The notes below the pieces were generated by a model that saw only the letters and a program-made list of their open reading frames with translations, ran no database searches and was not told where the DNA came from. The position numbers and the translations under genes were made by a program. 64,000 nucleotides of DNA, taken from assembly GCF_003363755.1 (NCBI RefSeq), contig NZ_CP031396.1, positions 3,318,501 through 3,382,500 of the forward strand, read 5' to 3'. Positions 45,200 through 53,162 of this stretch are shown here, piece after piece; position 1 is the first letter of the stretch, and every line of letters starts with the position of its first letter. The stretch is from Pseudomonas protegens (GTDB lineage Bacteria; Pseudomonadota; Gammaproteobacteria; Pseudomonadales; Pseudomonadaceae).

Positions 45200-45634
45200 T
45201 CAGGCCCGCGAAGGCTGAGGCTTGAGGCTCTGCATGGCCTGTTTCCAGGCCGGCTCGTGGTGCACCAGGTCTTGCGGCGTGGTGGTCAAGGTGGTGATCA
45301 GCACCGCCGGCTTACGCTCGATGAACACCTGGCGCAGCATCAGCTCGCGACCTTCGCGTTTCCAGCTGTAGTCCAGCAGGACCGAGGCGTGGCCGTGCAT
45401 GTCGAACTCCCAGCGCTTGATCAGGGTGAAGCCCGGCAGTTGCTGCTCGGCACCGCTCAGCTGCCGGGCCACGTAATCGGCGAATGAAGCGTCGCCCTGG
45501 CTCGGGTCGCGGCTGATGACGAAGCTGGCTTCCTGGGCGCCGCCCACAGCCGGCAGCTTGAAGATATTGATGCTCTGGTCCTGCCAGGCGTCAGGGATGT
45601 CGAGGTCGGCTTCTTGAATGCGGTAAGAGGACAA
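45200..45634 (-). CDS. eagT6: Eag-family (DUF1795) chaperone for the Tse6-type effector
   Basis: The 144-aa product from TTG at 45634 starts SSYRIQEADLDIPDAWQDQ and contains INIFKLPAVGG, ASFVISRDPSQGD and FADYVARQLSGAEQQLPGF, which match EagT6-like DUF1795 chaperones. No in-frame ATG lies at the expected start. The frame stays open to 45718, but those residues are not family-like and no clear Shine-Dalgarno is visible for either start. Order eag-effector-immunity repeats that of the rhsA cassette. Confidence 0.82.
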   Translation of the reverse strand: MSSYRIQEADLDIPDAWQDQSINIFKLPAVGGAQEASFVISRDPSQGDASFADYVARQLSGAEQQLPGFTLIKRWEFDMHGHASVLLDYSWKREGRELMLRQVFIERKPAVLITTLTTTPQDLVHHEPAWKQAMQSLKPQPSRA

Positions 45635-45763
45635 GAGGTTCGCGTTCCATGCTGAGGGGGTCGGACAGCGGCGGATTTTCAAGCAATGACCGGCAACAAT
45701 CAAGGAACCCGTCGGCAACTTTGAACAAACCGATCCAGCCCGGCAAAGGCACCCGGATCAGGC

Positions 45764-46135
45764 TCAGCGTGCTTTCAGACAGGAGGCGTAAGCCTGGGCA
45801 AAGCGCCGGTCGAACTTGAGGGCCTGGGGCTCTTCGGGATCGATGCTGACATTCCACAGCGCTTGCTGCGGCACGTCGTAGCGAACCCAGCCGATGACCC
45901 CGCTGCCGGAGGTTTCGTAGAACAGCTGCAGGCTCAGTTCATTGCCATCATCGCGGTCGATCAGCAGCTTGAGCCGCTCTGGAGTGGCGAAGTCGCGGTA
46001 GGGAAAATCACTGCTCCTGACCATTTCGGTGAGGTAGCCGTAGCAGCCTTGACCCGGATTGGCCTCATCGGCCAGGGCCGGCAGGGTGCAAGCGCTGAGC
46101 AGCAGGCTCAGGCCCACCCGGCTCAAGTACCGCAC
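45764..46135 (-). CDS. exported protein of unknown function
   Basis: A 123-aa protein with a Sec signal peptide (MRYLSRVGLSLLLSACTLPALADE). The cysteine in the signal is not in a good lipobox position, so a soluble periplasmic protein is more likely. Two cysteines in the mature part (GQGCYGYL and YASCLKAR) could pair. No family recognised. It overlaps the upstream gene by 13 nt and therefore is probably co-translated. Confidence 0.7.
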   Translation of the reverse strand: MRYLSRVGLSLLLSACTLPALADEANPGQGCYGYLTEMVRSSDFPYRDFATPERLKLLIDRDDGNELSLQLFYETSGSGVIGWVRYDVPQQALWNVSIDPEEPQALKFDRRFAQAYASCLKAR

Positions 46136-46647
46136 GATTGCCCCTTGAGGGTCAGGGTTTGGATCTGATCGTTCATCTCGATCTTTGCCAGCACCTGGCG
46201 GTCGTGGGATTCCTGGTACTCGCTGAAGTTGTTGCGCTTGAGGATGTTCAGGGTGACGCGGATATGGGCGCCGGCATTCTGGTACTCGCTGCGCTCGGGG
46301 CCCTGGGCGGCGCCGGTGAGTTCCACCAGTTGCCCGCCGGTCTTGAGGTAGAGAAAGCGCTCATCCACTTCCACCAGCAAACGCGGCGCCTTGGGCGCCA
46401 CGCTGTAGTCCTCGCGGGCCAGGGAATAGCCGCAGAGCCAGACGCCGGCGCTGTCGTATTTCTGACTGTGGAACCAGTTGAGGGCCTCGCGATAGCCGAT
46501 CTGGGCCAGTCGCGAGTCGCTGCCGGCAAAGGCCGATGACAGGCCAAGGGAGAGGATGCAGCCCAGTAGCATGGCGGCGATATCGGGGCGCCCCAGGTAG
46601 CGCAACGCGGCCACCCGTGCCGGGGGTTTGTCAGTGGAACGGGTCAT
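46123..46647 (-). CDS. exported protein of unknown function
   Basis: A 174-aa protein with an N-terminal cytoplasmic stretch and a hydrophobic signal or anchor (about residues 23-41, AAMLLGCILSLGLSSAFAG). The mature segment contains IGYREALNWFHSQKYDSAGV and VEVDERFLYLKTGG. The start at 46647 gives the shortest sensible signal; the open frame runs to 46737. Not recognised. Lying between a T6SS effector cassette and core genes, it may be part of the island. Confidence 0.68.
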   Translation of the reverse strand: MTRSTDKPPARVAALRYLGRPDIAAMLLGCILSLGLSSAFAGSDSRLAQIGYREALNWFHSQKYDSAGVWLCGYSLAREDYSVAPKAPRLLVEVDERFLYLKTGGQLVELTGAAQGPERSEYQNAGAHIRVTLNILKRNNFSEYQESHDRQVLAKIEMNDQIQTLTLKGQSCGT

Positions 46648-46734
46648 CCTTGGCCTTAGATCACGTGTCGGACAATCGCGCATCCTAGCCACGCCACCGC
46701 GGCTTCGCAAGCTGATGCGCAAGCAATCAGCGGG

Positions 46735-46774
46735 CAAAAAAAATAGGCACCCGATGCGCTCGGCGTGCCTATTT
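46735..46774 (-). terminator. strong rho-independent terminator of the HU-like gene
   Basis: On the minus strand AAAATAGGCAC pairs with GTGCCTATTTT around a 13-nt loop and is followed by a run of Ts. It lies 40 nt beyond the HU stop. A second hairpin (AGCTCCCG/CGGGAGCT, 46785-46802) lies between stop and terminator. Confidence 0.85.
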
Positions 46775-46813
46775 TCCCCTGCAAGCTCCCGCTGCCGGGA
46801 GCTCGCTCAATGC

Positions 46814-47089
46814 TTATGGGTTGACGCTGTCTTTCAGCGCCTTGCCCGGTTTGAATGCCACGGTGTTGCTGGCCTTGATCTTCACCGGCTCGCCGGTTTG
46901 CGGGTTCTTGCCGGTGCGGGCGCCACGGTGGCGTTGCAGGAAGGTGCCAAAACCAACCAGGGTGACGCTGTCTTTGCGGTGCAGAGCCCCGGTGATCTCT
47001 TCAAGGATGGCGTTGAGCACGCGATTGGCCTGCTCTTTGGTCAGGTCCGCTTTTTCAGCAATGGCTGCGGCGAGTTCTGGTTTACGCAT
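46814..47089 (-). CDS. HU-family DNA-binding protein
   Basis: The 91-aa histone-like protein MRKPELAAAIAEKADLTKEQ, LVGFGTFLQRHRGARTGKNP (the DNA-binding arm) and TVAFKPGKALKDSVN are typical of HU-beta/HupB-type proteins. It corresponds by context to the HU-like gene next to the rubredoxin reductase gene in P. aeruginosa. It is a paralogue of the main HU genes. The leader contains a GCTGTTC-ACGG-GAACAGC hairpin (47131-47148). Confidence 0.93.
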   Translation of the reverse strand: MRKPELAAAIAEKADLTKEQANRVLNAILEEITGALHRKDSVTLVGFGTFLQRHRGARTGKNPQTGEPVKIKASNTVAFKPGKALKDSVNP

Positions 47090-47130
47090 AGTGTGAAGCC
47101 TCTTTGACGGTTTTTTGTTGTTATGTCCGT

Positions 47131-47148
47131 GCTGTTCACGGGAACAGC
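47131..47148 (-). promoter_or_regulatory. hairpin in the leader of the HU-like gene
   Basis: A 7-bp perfect stem with a 4-nt loop lies 42-59 nt upstream of the HU start codon. It could be an operator or an mRNA structure. There is no T-tract, so it is not a convincing terminator for the upstream rubredoxin reductase gene. Confidence 0.3.
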
Positions 47149-47278
47149 GCCCAAGGCGCCGCAGGCTCTACGCTGCGGCAGACGGGAGTGAGGATGGCAC
47201 GCGCTTGAGAGTGGCGCCAGTCTTGCCACGACCTTTGTAGGTGCAAAAACCCGGTTATTCCGACAGAACGACCGGTAT

Positions 47279-48427
47279 TTAAGCCAGCAGGGCCGGGAGT
47301 TCCTTGTTCAGGGCCAGTTTCTCCATCACCGCCGCCCCGGTCAGGGCGTAACCCAGCAGCTGGCCGCTAGCGTCACGGCACAGCACCTTGATGTCGGCCC
47401 CTTGCCCTTCAGCGGTCCAGACACCTTCGGCGCCCCGTGGCGGTGGCGACACCACCAGCGGGCAGACCGGGGTCTTCACGGTGATCGGCATCGGCCCGTA
47501 GCTGACTGCGGTGGGCTTGCCGGCCAGGGTTTGCGCCAGGGCCCGGGCGCAGCTCATCAACGGCATCACGTACAGCAGGTTGAGGCCGTCGACCTCGGCG
47601 CAATCGCCCAGGGCATAGATATTGGCGTGGGAGGTTTTCAGCTCGCGGTCCACCACCACGCCGCGATTGACCACCAACCCGGCAGCCGCGGCCAGATCAA
47701 TGCGCGGGCGCAGGCCAATGGCCGAGACCACCAGATCGCAGGCGATCACCTGGCCATCGGACAGATGGGCTTCCAGGCCGTCGGCGCAGCGTTGCAGGCG
47801 GTTGAGCACCGGTCCCAGGTGGAAGCGCGCGCCCAGGCTTTCCAGTCCGGCCTGGACCGCCGCCGCGGCAGCCGGGTGCAGCAGGGTCGGCATCACCTGT
47901 TCGCACGGGGCCACCAGGTCCACGCTGTAGCCGCCAAGGATCAGGTCGTTGGCAAACTCGCAGCCGATCAGCCCGGCCCCCAGCAACAGCACCCGCCGCT
48001 TGCCCGCCGCCGCGGCGCGAAAGCGTGCGTAGTCTTCCAGGTCGTTGATGGGAAAAATCAGTTCGGATGCGTCGCCCTGCACCGGCACCCGTACGGTTTC
48101 CGCGCCCCAGGCCAGGATCAGATCCCGGTAGGCCACCGCCTCCTCACCAATCCACAAACGCTTGTGGCCCGGGTCGATACCGCTGATGCGGGTGTGGGTG
48201 CGAACCTCGGCCTTGAGCTGCTCGGCCATGGCGCCGGGCTCGGCCATGCTCAGGCCGTCGGCGTCCTTGTTCTTGCCAAAACCGGTCGACAGCATCGGCT
48301 TGGAGTAGGAACGGCCGTCATCGGCAGTGATCAGCAACAACGGCGTTTGGCCGTCGAGCTTGCGAAATTCCCGGGCCAGGTTGTAACCCGCCAGACCTGT
48401 TCCCACGATCACCACCGGTGCGCTCAT
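47279..48427 (-). CDS. rubR: rubredoxin-NAD(+) reductase
   Basis: The 382-aa FAD-dependent pyridine nucleotide-disulfide-type reductase transfers electrons from NADH to rubredoxin. It has an N-terminal Rossmann motif [15 protein letters not shown] and a second nucleotide-binding motif [18 protein letters not shown]. The FAD-binding [13 protein letters not shown] follows near residue 270. The redox-active cysteine pair of disulfide reductases is absent, as expected. AAGGAG precedes the start, and rubredoxin lies 42 nt upstream in the same direction. Alkane hydroxylation or oxidative-stress roles are known for this pair; no alkane hydroxylase is in the window. Confidence 0.93.
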   Translation of the reverse strand: MSAPVVIVGTGLAGYNLAREFRKLDGQTPLLLITADDGRSYSKPMLSTGFGKNKDADGLSMAEPGAMAEQLKAEVRTHTRISGIDPGHKRLWIGEEAVAYRDLILAWGAETVRVPVQGDASELIFPINDLEDYARFRAAAAGKRRVLLLGAGLIGCEFANDLILGGYSVDLVAPCEQVMPTLLHPAAAAAVQAGLESLGARFHLGPVLNRLQRCADGLEAHLSDGQVIACDLVVSAIGLRPRIDLAAAAGLVVNRGVVVDRELKTSHANIYALGDCAEVDGLNLLYVMPLMSCARALAQTLAGKPTAVSYGPMPITVKTPVCPLVVSPPPRGAEGVWTAEGQGADIKVLCRDASGQLLGYALTGAAVMEKLALNKELPALLA

Positions 48428-48469
48428 TCCCTGCTCCTTGTTATTGGTCGTTCAATCCACAGAATTCGA

Positions 48470-48637
48470 TCAGGCGATCTCGATCATTTCGAAATCCATC
48501 TTGCCCACGCCGCAGTCAGGGCAGAGCCAGTCTTCAGGCACATCTTCCCAACGGGTACCCGGCAAAATACCGTCGTCCGGCCAGCCTTCCGCTTCGTTAT
48601 AAATCAGGCCGCAGACCACACATTGCCACTTTTTCAT
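48470..48637 (-). CDS. rubA: rubredoxin
   Basis: The 55-aa iron protein [20 protein letters not shown] has Cys6-x2-Cys9 and WLCPDCG giving Cys39-x2-Cys42, the four iron ligands. It has full normal length for a single-domain rubredoxin. The start is preceded by GAGGAAA. It is the first gene of rubA-rubR. P. aeruginosa carries two tandem rubredoxin genes here; only one is present in this window. Confidence 0.96.
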   Translation of the reverse strand: MKKWQCVVCGLIYNEAEGWPDDGILPGTRWEDVPEDWLCPDCGVGKMDFEMIEIA

Positions 48638-48851
48638 TGATGCATTTCCTCGGGAGTTCAGGCTCGGTCGATGGATCGACTCTAAAGGCCACGCTGATCA
48701 GCGTCCGGCACTGGGGTTTTTTACTGATCACTACCGGCAGATGCAAGCACGTTCGTGCTGCCAGGCGTCCTGGATCAATCAAAACCGGCGGTTGCCATGC
48801 TAAGCTCGCCGCCTCATTTGCTGCCAATACTGACCCACTGTGCCGCACTCA

Positions 48852-49403
48852 ATGCCCCCCGCACCGGCCCCGACCTGGCTGGTGCAAAGCCGTCTGTCCC
48901 CCTTCCCCGGCTCAGCCGTTGCCAACTGGCTGTTCGATGAAGGGTCGCTGACCCGGCGCCTGACCCGACTCTCCCGCGACGGCTTCAGCGTCACGCCGCT
49001 GGTGGAGGAATGGCAAACCCTGCGCAACGACGAGTGCGTGGCCCTGGGCCTGCCCGAACAGAGTGAAGGCTGGGTTCGCGAGGTGTACCTGCGGGGCCAC
49101 GGCGAAGCCTGGGTGTTCGCCCGCAGCGTGGCCGCCCGCAGCGCCTTGCAGCAAGGCGGCTTGAACATCGACGAACTGGGCAGCCGCTCCCTCGGGGAAC
49201 TGCTGTTCTGCGATGAAGCCTTTACCCGCCAGCCCATCGAAGTCTGCCGCTATCCGCAAGCCTGGCTGCCCACCGCTGTGGCCACCGAAGGGCTCTGGGG
49301 CCGGCGTTCGCGTTTCGATCGCGGCCCCTTGAGCCTGCTGGTCGCCGAGGTCTTCCTGCCCAGCCTGTGGCGCGCCATCGAAGCCCAACCGGAGGCCTGC
49401 TGA
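48852..49403 (+). CDS. ubiC: chorismate pyruvate-lyase UbiC
   Basis: Converts chorismate to 4-hydroxybenzoate and pyruvate, the entry to ubiquinone synthesis. The 183-aa sequence has [16 protein letters not shown] near the N-terminus and [15 protein letters not shown] and [11 protein letters not shown] segments, which are hallmarks. The ATG at 48852 is favoured; a GTG at 48840 in frame would add 4 residues. No strong Shine-Dalgarno is visible. The stop overlaps the ubiA start (TGATG). Confidence 0.93.
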   Translation: MPPAPAPTWLVQSRLSPFPGSAVANWLFDEGSLTRRLTRLSRDGFSVTPLVEEWQTLRNDECVALGLPEQSEGWVREVYLRGHGEAWVFARSVAARSALQQGGLNIDELGSRSLGELLFCDEAFTRQPIEVCRYPQAWLPTAVATEGLWGRRSRFDRGPLSLLVAEVFLPSLWRAIEAQPEAC

Positions 49404-50293
49404 TGTACCTGAGCCTGCTCAAATCCCTCAATCGCCTGCATCCACGGGCCTGGGACTTCCTGCAACTGACCCGCATGGACAAGCCCATCGGCATCTACCT
49501 GCTGCTGTGGCCGACCCTGGTGGCCCTGTGGATCGCCGCCGAGGGCCAGCCCTCCCTGAGCCATGTGCTGATTTTTACCTTCGGCGTGATCCTGACCCGA
49601 GCCGGCGGCTGCGCCATCAACGACTTCGCCGACCGCAAGGTCGACGGCCAGGTCAAGCGCACCGACCAACGGCCCCTGGCCACCGGCAAGGTCAGCGCCA
49701 AGGAAGCCCTGGCACTGTTCGCGCTCCTCATGGGCGCAGCCTTCCTGCTGGTGTTGTGCACCAACGCCAGCACGGTCTGGCTGTCGTTCGGCGCCCTGGC
49801 CCTGGCGGCCTGCTACCCCTTCATGAAGCGCTACACCTATTACCCACAGGTGGTCCTGGGCGCAGCCTATTCCTGGGGCATTCTGATGACCTTCACCGCG
49901 CAGAACAGCGAACTGCCAGCCAGTGCGTGGCTGCTGTACATCGCCAATCTGCTGTGGACCGTGGGCTACGACACCTACTACGCCATGACCGACCGCGACG
50001 ACGACCTGAAGATCGGGGTCAAGTCCACGGCGATCCTGTTCGGCGATGCCGACCGGGTGATCATCCTGACCCTGCAGGGCTTGTCCCTGGGCTGCCTGCT
50101 GCTGGCCGGCGCACGCTTCCATCTGGGGGGCTGGTTCCACCTGGGGCTGCTGGTGGCGGCGGCGTGTTTTGCATGGGAGTTCTGGTACACCCGAGATCGC
50201 GATCGGATGAAATGCTTCAAGGCCTTCCTGCACAACCACTGGGCCGGCATGGCGATCTTTATCGGCGTGGTCCTGGATTACGCGTTGCGCTAG
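49403..50293 (+). CDS. ubiA: 4-hydroxybenzoate octaprenyl/polyprenyltransferase UbiA
   Basis: Integral-membrane prenyltransferase that attaches the polyprenyl tail to 4-hydroxybenzoate. The 296-aa protein has several TM helices and the two Asp-rich motifs, NDFADRKVD (residues 73-81) and the DRDDD of the second loop. [16 protein letters not shown] and [12 protein letters not shown] are also typical. It is translationally coupled to ubiC. Confidence 0.97.
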   Translation: MYLSLLKSLNRLHPRAWDFLQLTRMDKPIGIYLLLWPTLVALWIAAEGQPSLSHVLIFTFGVILTRAGGCAINDFADRKVDGQVKRTDQRPLATGKVSAKEALALFALLMGAAFLLVLCTNASTVWLSFGALALAACYPFMKRYTYYPQVVLGAAYSWGILMTFTAQNSELPASAWLLYIANLLWTVGYDTYYAMTDRDDDLKIGVKSTAILFGDADRVIILTLQGLSLGCLLLAGARFHLGGWFHLGLLVAAACFAWEFWYTRDRDRMKCFKAFLHNHWAGMAIFIGVVLDYALR

Positions 50294-50303
50294 AGCGTCA
50301 AGC

Positions 50304-50322
50304 AAGGCCCTGCGGGCCTTTT
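50304..50322 (+). terminator. terminator after ubiCA
   Basis: AAGGCCC-TGC-GGGCCTT followed by TT begins 10 nt after the ubiA stop. The 7-bp GC stem and short U-tract fit an intrinsic terminator. Confidence 0.65.
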
Positions 50323-50386
50323 CGCAGCTTCGCCATGGCTCAGCAGCGGCTACAGAGATCGGTGTAGCCGCTGCCGCAGGCTGCGA
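50322..50386. repeat. decayed REP inverted pair
   Basis: The right arm (50363-50386) has 24 nt identical to the first-arm orientation of the element at 35528. The left arm (50322-50354) retains TCGCAGC and CAGCGGCTACA at its ends but is interrupted by unrelated bases, so it is a diverged partner. Confidence 0.75.
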
Positions 50387-50400
50387 ACGACCCGAAAAGG

Positions 50401-50784
50401 TCAGTCGGACTTGGCGACCTTCCAGGCGCCGTCCATCTTGCCGTCACCGGTCATGTCGCCGGCCTTCTTGTCCATCACGAAGCTGTACAGCGGCTTGCCG
50501 TCATAAGCCCATTGCATCTTGCCGTCGTCACGCTTGATCACCGTCCACTTGCCCATGTCCTTGTCGCTGCCCTCGGCCATCAGCGGCGGCCAGTTGGCGG
50601 CGCATTTGTCGTTGCACATGGACTTGCCACCGGTGTCCTTGGCAAAGGTGTAGAGGGTCATGCCCTGGAGATTGACCAGCACGCCGTCCTTGCTCATCGC
50701 CGGGTCGGCGGCCAGGGCAAATGTCGGCAAGGCCAGGACAGCGCCTACCAGCAGGACTTTCAACGATTGCTTGAACAGAGTCAT
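50401..50784 (-). CDS. exported COG4315-type protein of unknown function
   Basis: A 127-aa protein with a Sec signal peptide (about residues 1-25, cut near ALAAD). The mature part holds repeats of the type LVNLQGMTLYTFAKDTGGKS, then CNDKCAANWPPLMAEG, and MQWAYDGKPLYSFVMDKKAG, typical of the predicted lipoprotein/secreted-repeat family COG4315. It has no lipobox. Role unknown. In P. aeruginosa an equivalent sits between ubiA and phoB. It is divergent from phoB. Confidence 0.82.
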   Translation of the reverse strand: MTLFKQSLKVLLVGAVLALPTFALAADPAMSKDGVLVNLQGMTLYTFAKDTGGKSMCNDKCAANWPPLMAEGSDKDMGKWTVIKRDDGKMQWAYDGKPLYSFVMDKKAGDMTGDGKMDGAWKVAKSD

Positions 50785-50865
50785 GGAAACCTTCTTTTGT
50801 GGTTGTCAGGAATCGGACCCAAAGCGTAGTCGACGAAGCTGCACCGCGCCTCGCGACCTGAAATA

Positions 50866-50884
50866 CTGTCACACGACTGCAATA
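50866..50884 (+). promoter_or_regulatory. PHO box upstream of phoB
   Basis: CTGTCACA (50866) and CTGCAATA (50877) repeat with 11-bp periodicity, the arrangement of a PhoB-binding PHO box, 52-70 nt upstream of the phoB ATG. The second unit is degenerate. Autoregulation of phoB by PhoB is well known. Confidence 0.6.
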
Positions 50885-50935
50885 ATTCCGTTATCTAATG
50901 CGGCGCAAGACAGTTAAATGACAAGAGGTTCCAGC

Positions 50936-51625
50936 ATGGTTGGCAGAAGCATTCTGATCGTTGACGACGAAGCGCCGATTCGCGAAATGATCGCCGTTGC
51001 GTTGGAAATGGCCGGCTATGACTGCATGGAGGCAGAGAACTCTCAGCAGGCCCATGCCATTATCGTCGACCGCAAGCCGGACCTGATCCTGCTGGACTGG
51101 ATGCTCCCCGGCACCTCCGGCATCGAGCTGGCCCGACGCCTCAAGCGCGACGAGCTGACCGGGGACATCCCGATCATCATGCTCACCGCCAAGGGTGAAG
51201 AGGACAACAAGATCCAGGGCCTGGAGGTCGGCGCCGACGACTACATCACCAAGCCGTTTTCGCCCCGTGAGCTGGTGGCCCGCCTCAAGGCCGTGCTGCG
51301 CCGCGCCGGCCCTACCGATGGCGAAGCGCCGATCGAAGTCGGCGGCCTGCTGCTGGACCCCATCAGCCACCGGGTGACCATCGACGGCAAGCCGGCAGAA
51401 ATGGGCCCCACCGAATACCGCCTGCTGCAATTCTTCATGACCCACCAGGAGCGTGCCTACACCCGCGGCCAGCTGCTGGATCAGGTCTGGGGCGGCAATG
51501 TGTATGTCGAGGAACGCACCGTAGACGTGCACATCCGCCGCTTGCGCAAAGCCCTGGGTGACGCCTACGAGAATCTGGTACAAACCGTGCGCGGCACCGG
51601 CTATCGTTTTTCCACCAAGGCCTGA
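50936..51625 (+). CDS. phoB: phosphate-starvation response regulator PhoB
   Basis: OmpR-family activator of the Pho regulon. The 229-aa protein has a receiver domain with the phosphorylatable Asp54 and Lys106, and a C-terminal winged-helix domain ending [12 protein letters not shown]. The ATG at 50936 has AGAGG 7 nt upstream and gives the normal length; an ATG at 50918 would add six residues. Confidence 0.97.
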   Translation: MVGRSILIVDDEAPIREMIAVALEMAGYDCMEAENSQQAHAIIVDRKPDLILLDWMLPGTSGIELARRLKRDELTGDIPIIMLTAKGEEDNKIQGLEVGADDYITKPFSPRELVARLKAVLRRAGPTDGEAPIEVGGLLLDPISHRVTIDGKPAEMGPTEYRLLQFFMTHQERAYTRGQLLDQVWGGNVYVEERTVDVHIRRLRKALGDAYENLVQTVRGTGYRFSTKA

Positions 51626-51716
51626 CAACAGCGGCAAGCAACAAGCGGCGCGCCGATGAGTGACCGCTTCAACACTTGCAGCTCGGAGCTGCTTCACCCC
51701 CACGGACGTGTTTCAA

Positions 51717-53045
51717 GTGAATCAAAACTGGCATGGCACCCTGATTCGCCACCTGCTGCTGTTGATCACCGGCTGCCTGCTGGTGGGCCTGATCAGTGGT
51801 TACTACGGCTGGAGCCTGGCCGCCGGCTTAGGGCTCTACCTGGCCTGGACCCTCAAGCAGCTGCTGCGCCTGCACGAATGGCTGCGCCTGCATCAACCCG
51901 ACGAAGCACCGCCCGACGGCTATGGCCTGTGGGGTGAGGTGTTCGACAGCATCTATCACCTGCAACGCCGCGACCAACGGGTGCGCGGGCGCCTGCAGGC
52001 GGTGATCGACCGGGTCCAGGAGTCCACCGCGGCCCTGAAAGACGCGGTGATCATGCTCGACAGCGACGGCAACCTGGAATGGTGGAACCGCGCCGCCGAA
52101 ACCCTGCTGGGCCTCAAGACGCCCCAGGACAGCGGTCAGCCGGTGACCAACCTGGTGCGCCATCCGCGCTTCAAGGAATACTTCGAGCAAGACAACTACG
52201 CCGAACCGCTGGAGATCCCCTCCCCGGCCAACGACCGGGTGCGCATCCAGCTGTACATCACCCGCTACGGCAACAATGAGCACCTGATGCTGGTGCGCGA
52301 CGTGACCCGCATCCACCAGCTGGAACAGATGCGCAAGGACTTCATCGCCAACGTGTCCCACGAACTGCGTACCCCGTTGACGGTGATCTGCGGCTATCTG
52401 GAGACCCTGCTGGACAACGTCGAGGAAGTGAATCCGCGCTGGAGCCGTGCCCTGCAACAGATGCAGCAGCAAGGCGGGCGCATGCAGACCCTGCTCAACG
52501 ACCTGCTATTGCTGGCCAAGCTGGAAGCCACCGACTATCCCTCGGACAACCAGCCGGTGCCCATCGATGGGCTGCTGCAATCGATCAAGAGCGATGCCCA
52601 GGCCCTGTCCGGGGAGCGCAACCAGCGCATCACCCTGGAAGCCGACGCCTCGGTACAGCTCAAGGGCAGCGAGGCGGAACTGCGCAGCGCCTTCTCCAAC
52701 CTGGTGTTCAACGCGGTGAAATACACCCCGGCCGAAGGCAATATCCGCATCCGCTGGTGGGGCGACGACCAAGGCGCGCACCTGAGCGTGCAAGACTCCG
52801 GGATCGGCATCGACAGCAAGCACCTGCCGCGCCTCACCGAACGCTTCTACCGCGTGGATTCGAGCCGCAACTCCAATACCGGCGGCACGGGCCTGGGCCT
52901 GGCCATCGTCAAGCACGTGCTGCTGCGTCATCGCGCACGCCTGGAAATCAGCAGCGTACTGGGCCACGGCAGTACCTTTACCTGCCATTTCGCCCCGGCC
53001 CAGGTTAAAAAAGCCGCAGCTGGCAGCCTTACCGAACAGCGCTGA
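51717..53045 (+). CDS. phoR: phosphate sensor histidine kinase PhoR
   Basis: The 442-aa membrane kinase partners PhoB and interacts with the Pst-PhoU complex. N-terminal TM helices at about residues 11-50 precede a PAS-like domain (about 95-200) and the phosphoacceptor His215 in NVSHELRTPLTV. The ATPase domain carries FNAVKYTP, DSGIGID and GGTGLGLAIVKH. The GTG at 51717 (NQNWHGTLIRH) is chosen from the family start; other GTG codons upstream at 51660 and 51708 are in frame. It lies 91 nt after phoB. Confidence 0.95.
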   Translation: MNQNWHGTLIRHLLLLITGCLLVGLISGYYGWSLAAGLGLYLAWTLKQLLRLHEWLRLHQPDEAPPDGYGLWGEVFDSIYHLQRRDQRVRGRLQAVIDRVQESTAALKDAVIMLDSDGNLEWWNRAAETLLGLKTPQDSGQPVTNLVRHPRFKEYFEQDNYAEPLEIPSPANDRVRIQLYITRYGNNEHLMLVRDVTRIHQLEQMRKDFIANVSHELRTPLTVICGYLETLLDNVEEVNPRWSRALQQMQQQGGRMQTLLNDLLLLAKLEATDYPSDNQPVPIDGLLQSIKSDAQALSGERNQRITLEADASVQLKGSEAELRSAFSNLVFNAVKYTPAEGNIRIRWWGDDQGAHLSVQDSGIGIDSKHLPRLTERFYRVDSSRNSNTGGTGLGLAIVKHVLLRHRARLEISSVLGHGSTFTCHFAPAQVKKAAAGSLTEQR

Positions 53046-53162
53046 CCGTGGTTTGCCCCTAGGCAATCGCCCCGTCAGCCGCTACATTGCGTCACTTGTG
53101 CCTGCCATTCAGGTACCGCCTTTCCTTCTTCTTCGAATACACGGAACCCGCAAAACTCCATC

